Source of the DNA: Eleftheria terrae
GTDB lineage: Bacteria > Pseudomonadota > Gammaproteobacteria > Burkholderiales > Burkholderiaceae_C
NCBI RefSeq assembly: GCF_030419005.1
Contig: NZ_CP106953.1
Span: forward strand, 673,246-737,245
DNA length: 64,000 bases
Direction: 5' to 3'
In this document: piece by piece, positions 17,813 to 27,831 of the stretch
How positions within the stretch are numbered: position 1 is the stretch's first letter
How the letters are laid out: each line of letters opens with the position of its first letter
Made by a program: the position numbers and the translations under genes
Notes under the pieces: generated by a model
The model's input: only the letters and a program-made list of their open reading frames with translations
The model's database searches: none
What the model was told of the DNA's origin: nothing

Positions 17813-20800
17813 ATGATGCCAACACTGCAATCGCTCATCGGTGGGCGCCAACATGCGCGCCTGCTGCGCCTGTCCTTTCCCGAAGGCGACGCGCCACAGG
17901 CTGAACTGCTGGTGGAGCGGCTCGACGCGGTCGAATCGCTGTCACGCGACTTCCGCTACACGGTCGAGCTGCTGAGCGACGAGGCCAACCTCCGGCTGGA
18001 AGAGCTGCAGGGCAAGCTGATGTGCGTGTCGCTGGTGCGCGCCGACGGCGGCCTGCGGCACTTCACCGGCCGCATCCACACCTTCCGGCACGTCAGGACA
18101 GACGGCGGCATCGTGTTCTACGAAGCAGTGCTGGTGCCATGGCTGTGCTACCTGACGCTGCGCCACAACCACCGGCTGTTCCATAGCCAGACGCTGCAAC
18201 AGCAGATCCAGGCCCTGCTGGCCGACTACGGCCCGCTGCCCACCTGGGACTGGAAGGTCACCGGCGAGCAGCCCGAGTTCACGATGTGCACCCAGTGGGC
18301 GGAGAGCGACCACAACTATGTGCACCGGCGCCTGGAAACGGCCGGCTACGTCTTCCACTACGAGCACACCGACCAGGGCCACAGCTGGCAGGTCTACGAC
18401 GACACCCGCGGGCTGCCGCCCATCGACGGGGCCGCGCCCGAGATCCGCTTCCACAGCCACAGCGGCGCCGAAGACGAAGACGCGATCGCACAGTGGAGCC
18501 CGCGCCGCCATTGGGCGTCCGCGCATTCGGCGATCAGCGGCTTTGACTTCAAGAACCCGCAGCCGGTCCACGTCGAGCAACCGACCGTCAACGAGCAAGG
18601 CGACATCCCGAAGCTCGAGGTGCACAGCTACGAAGGCCACTACGGCTTCAAGCACCGCGCCGGCGCCGAGCAGCTGGCACGCCAGCGCATGGAAGAGATC
18701 GAGGCCCGCGGCAAGCAGTTCGAAGCCCGAGGCAATTGCACCCGCGTGATGCCCGGCCGCTGGTTCAAGCTCGCCGACCACTTCGCCCACCACGGCGAGG
18801 ACGCCGAGTTCCTGATCCTCGAAGCGCGGCACCAGGCCCGCAACAACTACCTGCAAGGCGACGATGGCGTCGCGGAGTACACAAACAGCTTCGTCTGCCA
18901 GCCCAAGGCGGTCGTCTGGCGCCCCGGGCGCGGGTTCAACAGCCAACGGACGCAGATCCTCGCGCCGCAGACCGCCACGGTGGTCGGCCCGCAAGGCACC
19001 GGCAGCCTGCATGTGGACGAGTACGGCCGCATCCAGGTGCAGTTCCACTGGGACCGCGCGCACAGCGGCAGCTGCTGGGTGAGGGTGGCGACCCACTGGG
19101 CCGGCGGCGAGAACGGCCTCATCAGCCATCCCCGGGTCGGCTCGGAAGTGGTGATCCAGTTTCTGGACGGCCACCCGGACCATCCGCTGGTGACGGGCTG
19201 CGTGCACAACCAGGCCCACATGCCGCCGTGGAGGCTTCCTGAGCAGCGCGCCCTGACCGGCTTGCGCAGCCGCGAGCTGACGCCGGAGGGCGGCAACAGC
19301 GCGGGTGGCCGCAGCAACCATGTGTTGCTCGACGACACCGAGAACGGCATCCAGGTGCAGGCCAGGAGCGACCACCAGGCCAGCCAGCTCAGCCTCGGGC
19401 ACATCACCCGGGTTGAAGACAATGCGGGCCGCAAGGACGCCAGAGGCCAAGGTTTTGAGCTGCGCACCGATGGCCACGGCGCCTTGCGCGCGGCACAGGG
19501 CCTGCTGCTCACCACCGAGGAGCGGCTGAACGCGCGGGCGCACACCACCGACATGGCCGAGACGCTGGAGCGGCTCACGCAGGGCCAGGACCTGCACCAG
19601 AGCCTGTCCGACGCCGCCAGGGAGGCGCAGGCGCACCAGGCCGGCGACCAAGACGAGGTGGTCAAGGCGCTGCAGGCGCAGACGACCGACATCAGGGGTT
19701 CGGGCGGTCACCCCGCCGATGGTGACTTCCCCGAGTTCCAGGCGCCTCACCTCACGCTCGCGAGCCCCGCCGGCATCCAGGCCACCACGCAAGGCTCGAC
19801 CCATGTGGTCAGCGCCGAGCACACGGCACTGACCAGCGGCGGCCACACCAGCCTCAGCGCCGGCAAGAGCCTGCTGGCCAGCGTCAAGGACGCCGTGCGG
19901 CTGTTTGCCTACAAGGCCGGCATGAAGCTGGTGGCCGCCACCTCGGACATCGACATCGTCGCGCTCAAGGACAGCATCAACGTCCTGGCCAAGCTCAACA
20001 TCACGCAGACCGCCAACCGCATCACCATCACCGCCAAGGAAGAGGTCGTCGTCAACGGTGGCGGCAGCTTCAGCAAGTGGAGCAGCGGCGGCATCACGCA
20101 TGGCACCAGCGGTCCCTGGCAGGTCAAGGCGGCCAGCTTCTCCCACAGCGGCCCTGCCAGCATGGGCTCACCCAGCTTGCCGCAGGCGACCCGATTGCCC
20201 CAGGGCCACCTGGAGCTGTTCCACGAATACGTGCGCTCGACCGGTGAGCGTGTCAAAGGCGTCCAACAGGGCGAGTTCAGCGTGCTGGACTCCGAGGCGG
20301 GCCGCCGCGGCGGGACGCTGGACGGCAAGGGATTCAACGCGGTGGCCGGCGTGCCGATGGGCATGGTGGAGATTGTCTACGGCAAGGACCCGAGCGACAC
20401 CTGGGCCGAAGGCAGCCACTTCGGCAGGTTCAACTGGCCGCCTGAGCCGCCTCCCGCACCCAATTCGGCAATGTCAGCGATGAGCGCAGCCCGCCTTGGA
20501 TCGGATGCCGCCGCAACGGCCTCGGCCGCCCTCGGCCGTGCTGCCGGCATGGCCGCTTTGGGAGGCGCAGCCTCCGGTGCCGCGGCCGCGGGCCTGGGCC
20601 GGATGGCTGCCCTCGCCTCCGCCGCCCAGCAAGCGCTTGGCACGGTTCAGGCCATCCAGCAGGGCGGCGCGAAGGCGCTGCTCGGGCCGGCGGTGCAGCT
20701 GGCGCAGTCCGCGGCCCTGCCCGCTGTGGCGCACCAGGCCGCCGGCATCCTGCCGCCCGGATTCGCAGGCGAGCGACCCGGTGGCCCGGCTGGCATGCCG

Positions 20801-20863
20801 GCGCTGGCCACAGCCACACGGGCTCCCGCAGCATTCGACGACTTCAGGGAACACGCCGTCTGA
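17813..20863 (+). CDS. vgrG: Type VI secretion tip protein VgrG with C-terminal extension
   Basis: 1016 residues from the ATG at 17813 (a second ATG follows directly). Residues ~5-350 are the gp27-like hub (FPEGDAPQAELLVERLDAVE). Residues ~385-465 are the gp5 OB-fold (GRIQVQFHWDRAHSGSCWVR, HPRVGSEVVIQFLDGHPDHP). Residues ~640-790 form the DUF2345 beta-helix spike (ASPAGIQATTQGSTHVVSAE). After about residue 800 comes a transthyretin-like segment, then an Ala/Gly-rich tail of ~140 residues. Trimers cap the Hcp tube and carry effectors through the envelope of a target cell. The rhs effector gene starts 20 bases after the stop, so Rhs is probably its cargo. No structural T6SS genes and no DUF4123 adaptor are in view. 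Confidence 0.93.
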   Translation: MMPTLQSLIGGRQHARLLRLSFPEGDAPQAELLVERLDAVESLSRDFRYTVELLSDEANLRLEELQGKLMCVSLVRADGGLRHFTGRIHTFRHVRTDGGIVFYEAVLVPWLCYLTLRHNHRLFHSQTLQQQIQALLADYGPLPTWDWKVTGEQPEFTMCTQWAESDHNYVHRRLETAGYVFHYEHTDQGHSWQVYDDTRGLPPIDGAAPEIRFHSHSGAEDEDAIAQWSPRRHWASAHSAISGFDFKNPQPVHVEQPTVNEQGDIPKLEVHSYEGHYGFKHRAGAEQLARQRMEEIEARGKQFEARGNCTRVMPGRWFKLADHFAHHGEDAEFLILEARHQARNNYLQGDDGVAEYTNSFVCQPKAVVWRPGRGFNSQRTQILAPQTATVVGPQGTGSLHVDEYGRIQVQFHWDRAHSGSCWVRVATHWAGGENGLISHPRVGSEVVIQFLDGHPDHPLVTGCVHNQAHMPPWRLPEQRALTGLRSRELTPEGGNSAGGRSNHVLLDDTENGIQVQARSDHQASQLSLGHITRVEDNAGRKDARGQGFELRTDGHGALRAAQGLLLTTEERLNARAHTTDMAETLERLTQGQDLHQSLSDAAREAQAHQAGDQDEVVKALQAQTTDIRGSGGHPADGDFPEFQAPHLTLASPAGIQATTQGSTHVVSAEHTALTSGGHTSLSAGKSLLASVKDAVRLFAYKAGMKLVAATSDIDIVALKDSINVLAKLNITQTANRITITAKEEVVVNGGGSFSKWSSGGITHGTSGPWQVKAASFSHSGPASMGSPSLPQATRLPQGHLELFHEYVRSTGERVKGVQQGEFSVLDSEAGRRGGTLDGKGFNAVAGVPMGMVEIVYGKDPSDTWAEGSHFGRFNWPPEPPPAPNSAMSAMSAARLGSDAAATASAALGRAAGMAALGGAASGAAAAGLGRMAALASAAQQALGTVQAIQQGGAKALLGPAVQLAQSAALPAVAHQAAGILPPGFAGERPGGPAGMPALATATRAPAAFDDFREHAV

Positions 20864-20883
20864 CGGCGCGACCACAAAACCAC

Positions 20884-23800
20884 ATGACCGAGCCCACCCA
20901 CACCCCGCCCCCGGCGGGGCAGACGCCCAAGCGCGAGCCACAGACGGCGGTCGCCCCCTTGAACGCCATTGCGCCGGAGGACCTTCGCGCCAGCGCCAAC
21001 AAATTCGACGCCTGGCTGCAGAAGAAGACCGGTGGCTACATCACGCTGGACCGGCTGACCGCCGTCGCAGGCAGCCTGCCCGTGCTGAGCACCATCATGG
21101 CGCTGGCCGACGCCGTGATGGACATCGTGCACATCGTCGAAGGCTACCTGGCGAAGCGGAGCGCCGACGTCTTCCAATGGGTCTCGCTCGGCATCAACGT
21201 CATCGGCATCGTGCCCACGCTGGGGACCGTGCGGGTGAGCCTGCGCCCGGCGCTACACCTGGTGCGCAGCCGCTTCGCGGCCGGCGCCAAGGACATCGGC
21301 GCTGCCGTGGTCCAGGTGCTCACGATGGAGCTGGCCGACCACATCACCGGCTCCATGGAGGACTTCATCACCCAGGCGACACACAAGCTCGACGGCATGC
21401 TCAAGGAGTGCGCCGACTGGGCCGACAAGTTCGCCGATTCCCTCATCAGCGTGCTCAAGCGCAGCCTGGGTGACGAGCCGCTGTTCAAGCTCAACCCGCC
21501 GCCACCGCCGCCTGCCCGGGTGGTCTACGACCCCAAGACCACCTCCTTCTTCGGCGAGATGATGCAGTCGGCCAAGCAGATGGGGCGCGACGCCAAGCAC
21601 CTGGCCCAGGTGGGCATGACGCACACCGGCAACGCCTACCGCAAGGTCGGCAACTATGTGGGCGCCAAGGCCGCCGACCTGCTGCCCGCGCAGGCCCGCG
21701 CCACGGTGCAAGGCCTCATCGACACCCTGCAGCTGACCAAGGTCAACTTCCGGGCCAGCCTGGCCCAGCTGGCTGACGCCAATGTCGAGCGCAGCATCAT
21801 GTGGCTGCTGCAGCGCATCCTGCAGGCGCTGGCCAGCCGTCGCAAGACCCGCCGCGCCATGATGCCGGCGGACAAAGGCACCCAGGTCAGCGAGAAGCTC
21901 CACGGCAAGAAGATGGAGGCCGTCAACCAGCAGGCCAAGGCCGAAGGGGACCCGGACATCTGCATCCTGGGGCCGGCCCTTGCAAAGACAGACGGCTCCA
22001 TCAGCTTCGTCACCGGCGCCGAGAGCTTCACGCACACCGACTTCCAGCTGCAGGCGCCCTTGCCGATCACCTGGAGCCGCACCTACCGCAGCAACCTCCA
22101 GGCTTTCGATGAAGGCCACCTCGGCGCCCGCTGGCTGACGCCCTTCAGCACCCGCATCGACGTGCAAGGCCGGGGGCGCGAGCGCACGCTGGTCTACCAC
22201 GGCGCCGACGGCCGCAGCCACCGCTACCCGTGGCTCGAAGTCGGACAGAGCCACCGCGACACCATCGAGCACCGCACGCTCACCCGCATCAGCGCCACGC
22301 TGCTGTGGCTCGACGTGAGCAAGCCGCTGCCCGCGGGCGAGGCCAGCCCCTGGCGCGAAACCTACGAGCTGGTCGACACCTGCCCGGGCAGGGCCAAGAC
22401 ACTGGGCGAGCGGCACTTCCGGCTGGTGGCCATCCAGGCGCTGCACGGGGCGGCCATCGGCCTGCGCTACGACCACCTCATCACCGAAGGGCCATACGCC
22501 GGCGAGCAGGTGCTCAGCGACATCCTGAGCAAGCAGGGCGACACCACGATCGCCCACCTGGGCGTCCAACCCGATGTCAGGACCGGCCGCATCCTGGGGC
22601 TGTGGGAGATCAAGGAAGGGCAGTTGGTGCGCCAGCTCGCGGCCTACCAGTACGACGAGCACGGCGACCTGGTGCAGGCACGTGACGAGAACGGCGCCGC
22701 CTGGAACTATCAGTACCAGCACCACCTGGTCACCCGCTACACCGACCGCACCGGCCGAGGCATGAACCTCGAATACGACGGCAGCGGGCCGACCGCCCGG
22801 GCCATCCACGAGTGGGCCGACGACGGCAGCTTCGACACCCGGCTGGAGTGGGACGCAAACATCCGCCTGACCTACGTGACGGATGCCCTCGGCCAGGAGA
22901 CCTGGGTCTACTACGACATCAAGGGCTACACCTACCGCGTCATTCACGCTGACAAGCGCGAGGAGTGGTTCTATCGCGATGACGCCAAGCGCATCACCTG
23001 CCACGTCCACGCCGACGGCAGCACCGAGCACTTCCGCTACGACGAGTTTGGCAACCTGATCCATCACACCCGCGCCGATGGCAGCGAGGTGCATTTCGAG
23101 TACGACCAGGGACACCGCCTCACCGGCATCCTCGATCCGGACGGTGGGGTCTGGAAGCGGGACTACGACTTGCAGGGTCGCTTGAGCGAAGAGACCGATC
23201 CGCTGGGCCACAAGACCCAGTACGGCTACGACCAGGCGGGCCGCGTGAGCAAGGTCACCGATGCCAAGGGCGGGACCAAGAAGCTCGCTTACACCGCCAG
23301 CGGCCAGTTGGCCCGCTACACCGACTGCTCAGGCCGCACCACGCAGTGGATCTATGACGAGCGTAACCGGCTGGTGAAGACAGCGGATGCGGCCGGCCAC
23401 GAGACGGCCTACCGCTATACGCGCCTTACCCCGGAAACGCTACAACAGGCCTGGCCATCCGAGGACTTCGGCAACCACCCAGGTCAGCTTGAAGCCATTG
23501 TCCACGCCGATGAGAGCGAAGAGCACTTCTGCCACGACGCCGAAGGCCGGTTGCTCAAGCACACCGATGCGCTCAGGCGCACCACGAGCTATCGCTACAC
23601 GGCTGCCGGCCGGGTGCACGACCGGATCGACGCGCTGGGCCAGCGCCTGGGCTACCGCTGGGACAAGTTGGGCCGCCTGACCGAGCTGCGCAACGAAAAC
23701 GACCAGCCCTACACCTTCCGCTACGACCCAGTGGGCCAGTTGCTCCAAGAAACCGGCTTCGATGGCAAGACCACGCAATACCGCTACACCGAGGACACCG

Positions 23801-25797
23801 GCGTGTTGCAAGCCGTCATCGATGGCGAGGTCACCACGGAACTGAAATTCGACCCGATGGGGCGACTGCTGCAACGCAAGGCCACCGCGCCCGGCCAAGA
23901 CGAGCAGGTCGAGAGCTTTGACTACTACCCGGGTGGTCGGATCGGCGAAGCGAAAAACGAGCACGCCCGGCTGCAGTGGTTCTACGACGAAGCCGGCAAC
24001 CTGGTGCGCGAACATCACGGCTACCACGGGCCGCACTTCCCAGAGAAGCGCACAGCTGTCTGGCACCACCGCTACAACGAGCTGAACCAGCGCATCGGCA
24101 CGACGCGGCCGGACGGCCATACACTGGAATGGCTGACCTACGGCTCGGGCCACATCCATGGGCTGGTGCTCGATGGACAAGACGTGCTGGGCTTCGAGCG
24201 TGATGAGATGCACCGTGAGGTCTACCGCCAGCAGGGCAACGGCCTGGAGCAGCGTCAGAAGTACGACCCGGTGGGGCGATTGCTGGAGCAGCAGGTCAAC
24301 CACAGCCAGCAGCGCACGCCGGTACAGATGGGGGACGCCTACAAGAACCAGTATGGCGCCACTGTCGGCACGCCAGCGTCCATCCTGCGACGCTATCGCT
24401 ACGACCTGGCAGGCCAGCTCGACCACATAGAGGACAGTCGCAGGGGGCGGCTGGAGTACCGGTACGATCCCGTTGGGCGGCTGCTGAAAGCGACCACGGC
24501 CTGGGCGAAAGAGACCTTCGCCTTCGACCCGGCGGGCAACATCGTACCGGTGGGGGAGCAGGGCGAAAAGCCCGTGACCGTTGCGCAGCGGCCCAAACTG
24601 CCGAAGGTGCTTGACAACCTGCTGCAGGAGTATGCCGGGACCCGCTATCGATACGACGAGCGGGGCAACCTGGTCGAGCGCGTTCACAATGGCCAGCGCT
24701 CGAAGTTCGAGTGGGATGTCTTCAATCGGATGATCCAGGCAGCGACGCCCGAGGGCGAGGTCACCTTCGCCTACGACCCGCTGGGGCGGCGCATTACCAA
24801 ACACAACCAGTCCATCGTGGCAGAAGGTGCTGCGCGACGCGCAGCTGCACAGACGGTGTACGGCTGGGATGGCGACACCTTGGCCTTCGAGAGCCGCGCG
24901 ACGGCAGGCGATGCGCAGATCGTGCACTACATCCACGAGCCGGGCGGCTTCGTACCTTTACTGCAGGCGCGAAGAAGTGGTGCCATCCCGCTCAGCCCGA
25001 CAACCGACGTCAAAGCCTTGATGGACGCCAACGGTGGCCAGTACCACATGGAACTCGATCCGCTGTGGAACGGCGAAGTAGAAACCGAGGCCGTGCCGTT
25101 CGACAAGGAGGACATCGTCTTCTACCAGTGCGATCAACTTGGCACGCCGCAGGAGCTGACCGACCACGAAGGCAAGGTGGCGTGGGCGGCACAATTCAAG
25201 GCTTGGGGGCAAGCCAAGGAAATGATCAGCGAGGCGGCTCGAAAGGCCGGGATTTCCAACTCGATTCGATTTCCTGGCCAATACTTCGACGAAGAAACCG
25301 GCCTGCACTACAACCGAAATCGATATTACGACTCACACTCAGGACGATTCATATCAAAAGATCCGATTGGGTTGCTGGGTGGAATCCATTTGTACGAATA
25401 TGCGCCGAATCCGGTGCACTGGATCGACCCATTAGGGTTGAGCGCCGCTTCAGATCTGCCAAAGCTTCGCGGATATACTGTGCCACGAGTAAAAAATACT
25501 GTTTCTAAGGCTGGTTTTACAAGGGCATCGGGCAATGCCAATAACGAAACATGGCGTCATCCTGACGGTTCTGAAGTTCGTATTCACCAGCACGGGAATC
25601 AAAATAGGCTGAACACCGCAGGAAATCTTACACCGAAGTCCGGGTTGAACGCTCACGTCCACAAGGAATGTCCGCTAGGACATCAACTTAACGACGAGGG
25701 GAATGCTTCTACGAATCTTGACGAGACGCATATTGGGATCAAGAATCCAAAAACTCTGCCGACAGTTAGAGGTAGGCCTCACGGTGATGGTGCTTAA
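20884..25797 (+). CDS. rhs: Rhs/YD-repeat polymorphic toxin, T6SS effector type
   Basis: 1637 residues. Residues ~1-250 are an effector N-domain with a hydrophobic hairpin (SLPVLSTIMALADAVMDIVH, WVSLGINVIGIVPTLGTVR) that may act in membrane passage, followed by Pro-rich linkers. A DUF6531-like entry (DGSISFVTGAESFTHTDFQL) at ~375 opens the YD-repeat shell, which runs to the core end RYYDSHSGRFISKDPIGLLG (D1493). The last ~115 residues after DPLGL are the toxin tip. WRHPDGSEVRIHQHGNQNR, SGLNAHVHKE and ETHIGIKNP with PTVRGRPHG resemble polymorphic toxin type 24 (Ntox24), a predicted nuclease-type domain. The shell normally encloses the tip, which is cut free by self-cleavage. Base composition falls sharply after ~25310, so the tip was swapped in from another source. 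Confidence 0.92.
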   Translation: MTEPTHTPPPAGQTPKREPQTAVAPLNAIAPEDLRASANKFDAWLQKKTGGYITLDRLTAVAGSLPVLSTIMALADAVMDIVHIVEGYLAKRSADVFQWVSLGINVIGIVPTLGTVRVSLRPALHLVRSRFAAGAKDIGAAVVQVLTMELADHITGSMEDFITQATHKLDGMLKECADWADKFADSLISVLKRSLGDEPLFKLNPPPPPPARVVYDPKTTSFFGEMMQSAKQMGRDAKHLAQVGMTHTGNAYRKVGNYVGAKAADLLPAQARATVQGLIDTLQLTKVNFRASLAQLADANVERSIMWLLQRILQALASRRKTRRAMMPADKGTQVSEKLHGKKMEAVNQQAKAEGDPDICILGPALAKTDGSISFVTGAESFTHTDFQLQAPLPITWSRTYRSNLQAFDEGHLGARWLTPFSTRIDVQGRGRERTLVYHGADGRSHRYPWLEVGQSHRDTIEHRTLTRISATLLWLDVSKPLPAGEASPWRETYELVDTCPGRAKTLGERHFRLVAIQALHGAAIGLRYDHLITEGPYAGEQVLSDILSKQGDTTIAHLGVQPDVRTGRILGLWEIKEGQLVRQLAAYQYDEHGDLVQARDENGAAWNYQYQHHLVTRYTDRTGRGMNLEYDGSGPTARAIHEWADDGSFDTRLEWDANIRLTYVTDALGQETWVYYDIKGYTYRVIHADKREEWFYRDDAKRITCHVHADGSTEHFRYDEFGNLIHHTRADGSEVHFEYDQGHRLTGILDPDGGVWKRDYDLQGRLSEETDPLGHKTQYGYDQAGRVSKVTDAKGGTKKLAYTASGQLARYTDCSGRTTQWIYDERNRLVKTADAAGHETAYRYTRLTPETLQQAWPSEDFGNHPGQLEAIVHADESEEHFCHDAEGRLLKHTDALRRTTSYRYTAAGRVHDRIDALGQRLGYRWDKLGRLTELRNENDQPYTFRYDPVGQLLQETGFDGKTTQYRYTEDTGVLQAVIDGEVTTELKFDPMGRLLQRKATAPGQDEQVESFDYYPGGRIGEAKNEHARLQWFYDEAGNLVREHHGYHGPHFPEKRTAVWHHRYNELNQRIGTTRPDGHTLEWLTYGSGHIHGLVLDGQDVLGFERDEMHREVYRQQGNGLEQRQKYDPVGRLLEQQVNHSQQRTPVQMGDAYKNQYGATVGTPASILRRYRYDLAGQLDHIEDSRRGRLEYRYDPVGRLLKATTAWAKETFAFDPAGNIVPVGEQGEKPVTVAQRPKLPKVLDNLLQEYAGTRYRYDERGNLVERVHNGQRSKFEWDVFNRMIQAATPEGEVTFAYDPLGRRITKHNQSIVAEGAARRAAAQTVYGWDGDTLAFESRATAGDAQIVHYIHEPGGFVPLLQARRSGAIPLSPTTDVKALMDANGGQYHMELDPLWNGEVETEAVPFDKEDIVFYQCDQLGTPQELTDHEGKVAWAAQFKAWGQAKEMISEAARKAGISNSIRFPGQYFDEETGLHYNRNRYYDSHSGRFISKDPIGLLGGIHLYEYAPNPVHWIDPLGLSAASDLPKLRGYTVPRVKNTVSKAGFTRASGNANNETWRHPDGSEVRIHQHGNQNRLNTAGNLTPKSGLNAHVHKECPLGHQLNDEGNASTNLDETHIGIKNPKTLPTVRGRPHGDGA

Positions 25798-26118
25798 GTG
25801 ACATACGAGTTAAACATCAAATTTCAATCAAACGCAGCAGCGGCAGATGCTCTGTCGCTTCTGGAAGTCAACACACTTTGCATAAAAAAATCTAATAACG
25901 TCGCCCTACTCAAGGACCCTGATCTGCACAGCTCGTATGAGTATGACATCGGCGTAACGCGCAGAGAGGGCGACGAGTTGTTTGTTGAAATAATTTTTAA
26001 ATCAAAACCACTTTACCTTGCATTAAAATCAGCATTCGGTTGTCACATCTATTCCATAACCGATGAGGCTGATGAGAAAACAAGCCTGGAGGCAATATTT
26101 AAAATAGCAAACTTTTGA
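25798..26118 (+). CDS. Putative immunity protein for the Rhs toxin tip
   Basis: 106 residues beginning at a GTG that directly follows the rhs stop (TAAGTG), as expected for a coupled immunity gene. It is small, soluble and without a signal peptide, with an acidic C-terminal half (SITDEADEKTSLEAIFKIAN). A+T-rich codons match the toxin tip and not the rest of the window, so the two probably moved together. I recognise no named family; the role is inferred from position and size. Confidence 0.68.
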   Translation: MTYELNIKFQSNAAAADALSLLEVNTLCIKKSNNVALLKDPDLHSSYEYDIGVTRREGDELFVEIIFKSKPLYLALKSAFGCHIYSITDEADEKTSLEAIFKIANF

Positions 26119-26204
26119 CTGCCGTCACGGCGGACCCTTGCCTTCAGCCCCCACGCACGACTTTATAACAACCGCCAACCGGCCCGCTCATCGAGGCAAT
26201 AATC

Positions 26205-26438
26205 ATGAAGTTATCAAATGTGGTTGCAAGAAAAATGGCCGCAGAATTGGCGGAAATTTACATTTCGAACATTTGTGGACAGCAGGCCGCAGACCAACAG
26301 AGGCCTTATGGCGTGAACGAGCACGGGGACTGTTGGCAAGTGGAAGGCGTTTTGCAAAAGCTGCAGCCGGGTGGGATCTTTGAAATCCATATCGCCAAGG
26401 AGGATGGAAAGGTCTTGCTGCTAAGGCATTCGAGATAA
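26205..26438 (+). CDS. NTF2-fold-type small immunity protein, probably orphan
   Basis: 77 residues from the ATG at 26205, preceded by GAGGCAA. The pattern RKMAAELAEIYISNICGQQA, then GDCWQVEGVL and an end of the type GGIFEIHIAKEDG-V, resembles the NTF2-fold immunity family (PF15631 type). It follows the first immunity gene by 86 bases, with no toxin gene of its own between. Rhs loci often keep such extra immunity genes after their toxin tip has been displaced, and I read it that way. Composition is intermediate. Confidence 0.6.
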   Translation: MKLSNVVARKMAAELAEIYISNICGQQAADQQRPYGVNEHGDCWQVEGVLQKLQPGGIFEIHIAKEDGKVLLLRHSR

Positions 26439-26499
26439 ATTATCAACCTGCAACGAAGCGCCAGGGAGGGGGAACAAATGCCAGGGGTTATCCGACTAG

Positions 26500-27825
26500 C
26501 AGGCTGCTGAAGTACCGCGGGCGACGGTCCACCGGGATAGGGGTGAGCGCGTTATGGCTGGAGAACAACGATTGAGGGATCTGATGCGGGGCGCCGACAC
26601 GTTTACCGAAGGCTTGTTCACGATGCGCCGGCTGGATGACTTTGTCCCAGCCAGTCATCCGCTGCGCCGGATCCGGGTGATGGTCAACGAGGCGCTGGCC
26701 AAGATGACGAGTTGTTCTCGCGCATGTACGAGGCCGACATCAAGGGTGGTCGCCCGAGCATTGCCCCTGAGAAGCTGCTGCGCGCGATGCTATTGCAGAT
26801 CCTGTTCAGCATCTGCTTGGAGCGCCAGCTCATGGAGCAGACGCAGTACAACCCGCTGCTTCGCTGGTTCATCGGGCTGTCGATGGACGGCACGGTGTGG
26901 GTGCCGACGGTGTTCAGCAAGAATCGCCAGCGCCTGATCGAGCACGACGCGGTCGTGGCCTTCTTCAACGAAGTCATCAGCACGGCCGAGCAGAAGGACT
27001 GGCTGTCGCGCGAGCACTTCAGCGTCGACGGCACGCTCATGCAGGCCTGGGCGGGCCACAAGAGCTTCGTGCGCAAGGACGGCGATAGCGATGCCGGCGG
27101 CACCGGCGGCACCGGCGGCTTCAAAGGCGACAAGCGCAGCAACCAGACGCACGAGTCCAAGACCGATCCGGATTTCAGGCTGTACTGCAAGGGTAAGACC
27201 GCCAGCGAACTGCGCTACATGGGGCACACCCTCACCGACAACCGGCATGGCCTGGTGGTCAACGCCGTGGTCACTCACGCCGACGGATACGCCGAACGCG
27301 AGGTGGCCAAGGCGATGATGAAGGACGCGCGCCAAGTGGTGCCGGATCCGAGCACCGAGCTCACGCTGGGAGCTGACAAGGGCTACGACGCGGCTGAGTT
27401 CATTGGCGAGCTGCAGCGTTTGAACGTCACGCCGCATGTGGCGCAGAACAAGTCCCGGCGCCGCTCTGCGGTGCCCGACGAAGTCGCGGCCACCGAGGGC
27501 TATGCGCTGTCGCAACGCAAGAGAAAGCTTATCGAGCAAGGCTTCTGCTGGGCCAAGTTCGTCGGCCCGATCCGGCAGGTGATGGTGCGCGGCATCAAGA
27601 AGGTCGACCAGTTGTTCGTGCTGACGATGGCCGCCTACAACCTCGTGCGCATGCGTACCTTGGCAGAACTCCGTCCAGTGGCGGGATAACGGCTCCCACG
27701 AGCCTCGAAAACGCCTCCGCGGCGGGAGAAACGGCCAAAAACTCGAGCGAAATCCGCGAATCGCCACGCTTGCCCCCCACCAGCATGCCGAGGGCTGCTC
27801 CAAGCGCCGGTACTTCAGCAGCCTG
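26500..27825 (+). mobile_element. IS5-family insertion sequence, 1326 bp
   Basis: The element is bounded by exact 17-base inverted ends: CAGGCTGCTGAAGTACC at 26500-26516 and its complement at 27809-27825. It is flanked on both sides by CTAG (26496-26499 and 27826-27829), the target duplication expected for IS5-type elements. It carries one transposase gene, disrupted by a frameshift. The sharp ends and intact duplication show a fairly recent insertion, directly behind the Rhs immunity genes. Confidence 0.92.
26554..27689 (+). pseudogene. IS5-family DDE transposase, one-base frameshift
   Basis: The first part reads MRGADTFTEGLFTMRRLDDF to about 26706, then continues one base out of frame (FSRMYEADIKGGRPSIAPEK) to 27689. 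Restoring one base in AAGATGACGAG (to give K M D E L F S R) joins them. The catalytic pieces are all present downstream: D in FSVDGTLMQAWAG, D in LGADKGYDAAEF and E in RKLIEQGFCWAKF. Programmed frameshifting is known in some IS5 subgroups. Here there is no slippery run at the site, so a mutation is more likely and the copy is probably inactive on its own. Confidence 0.85.
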
Positions 27826-27831
27826 CTAGGC

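Noticed and set aside
17942..23211. Long antisense frames over vgrG and rhs (17942-20146 and 21253-23211, minus)
   Set aside because: High-GC shadows of well-supported genes; no ribosome site or family resemblance.
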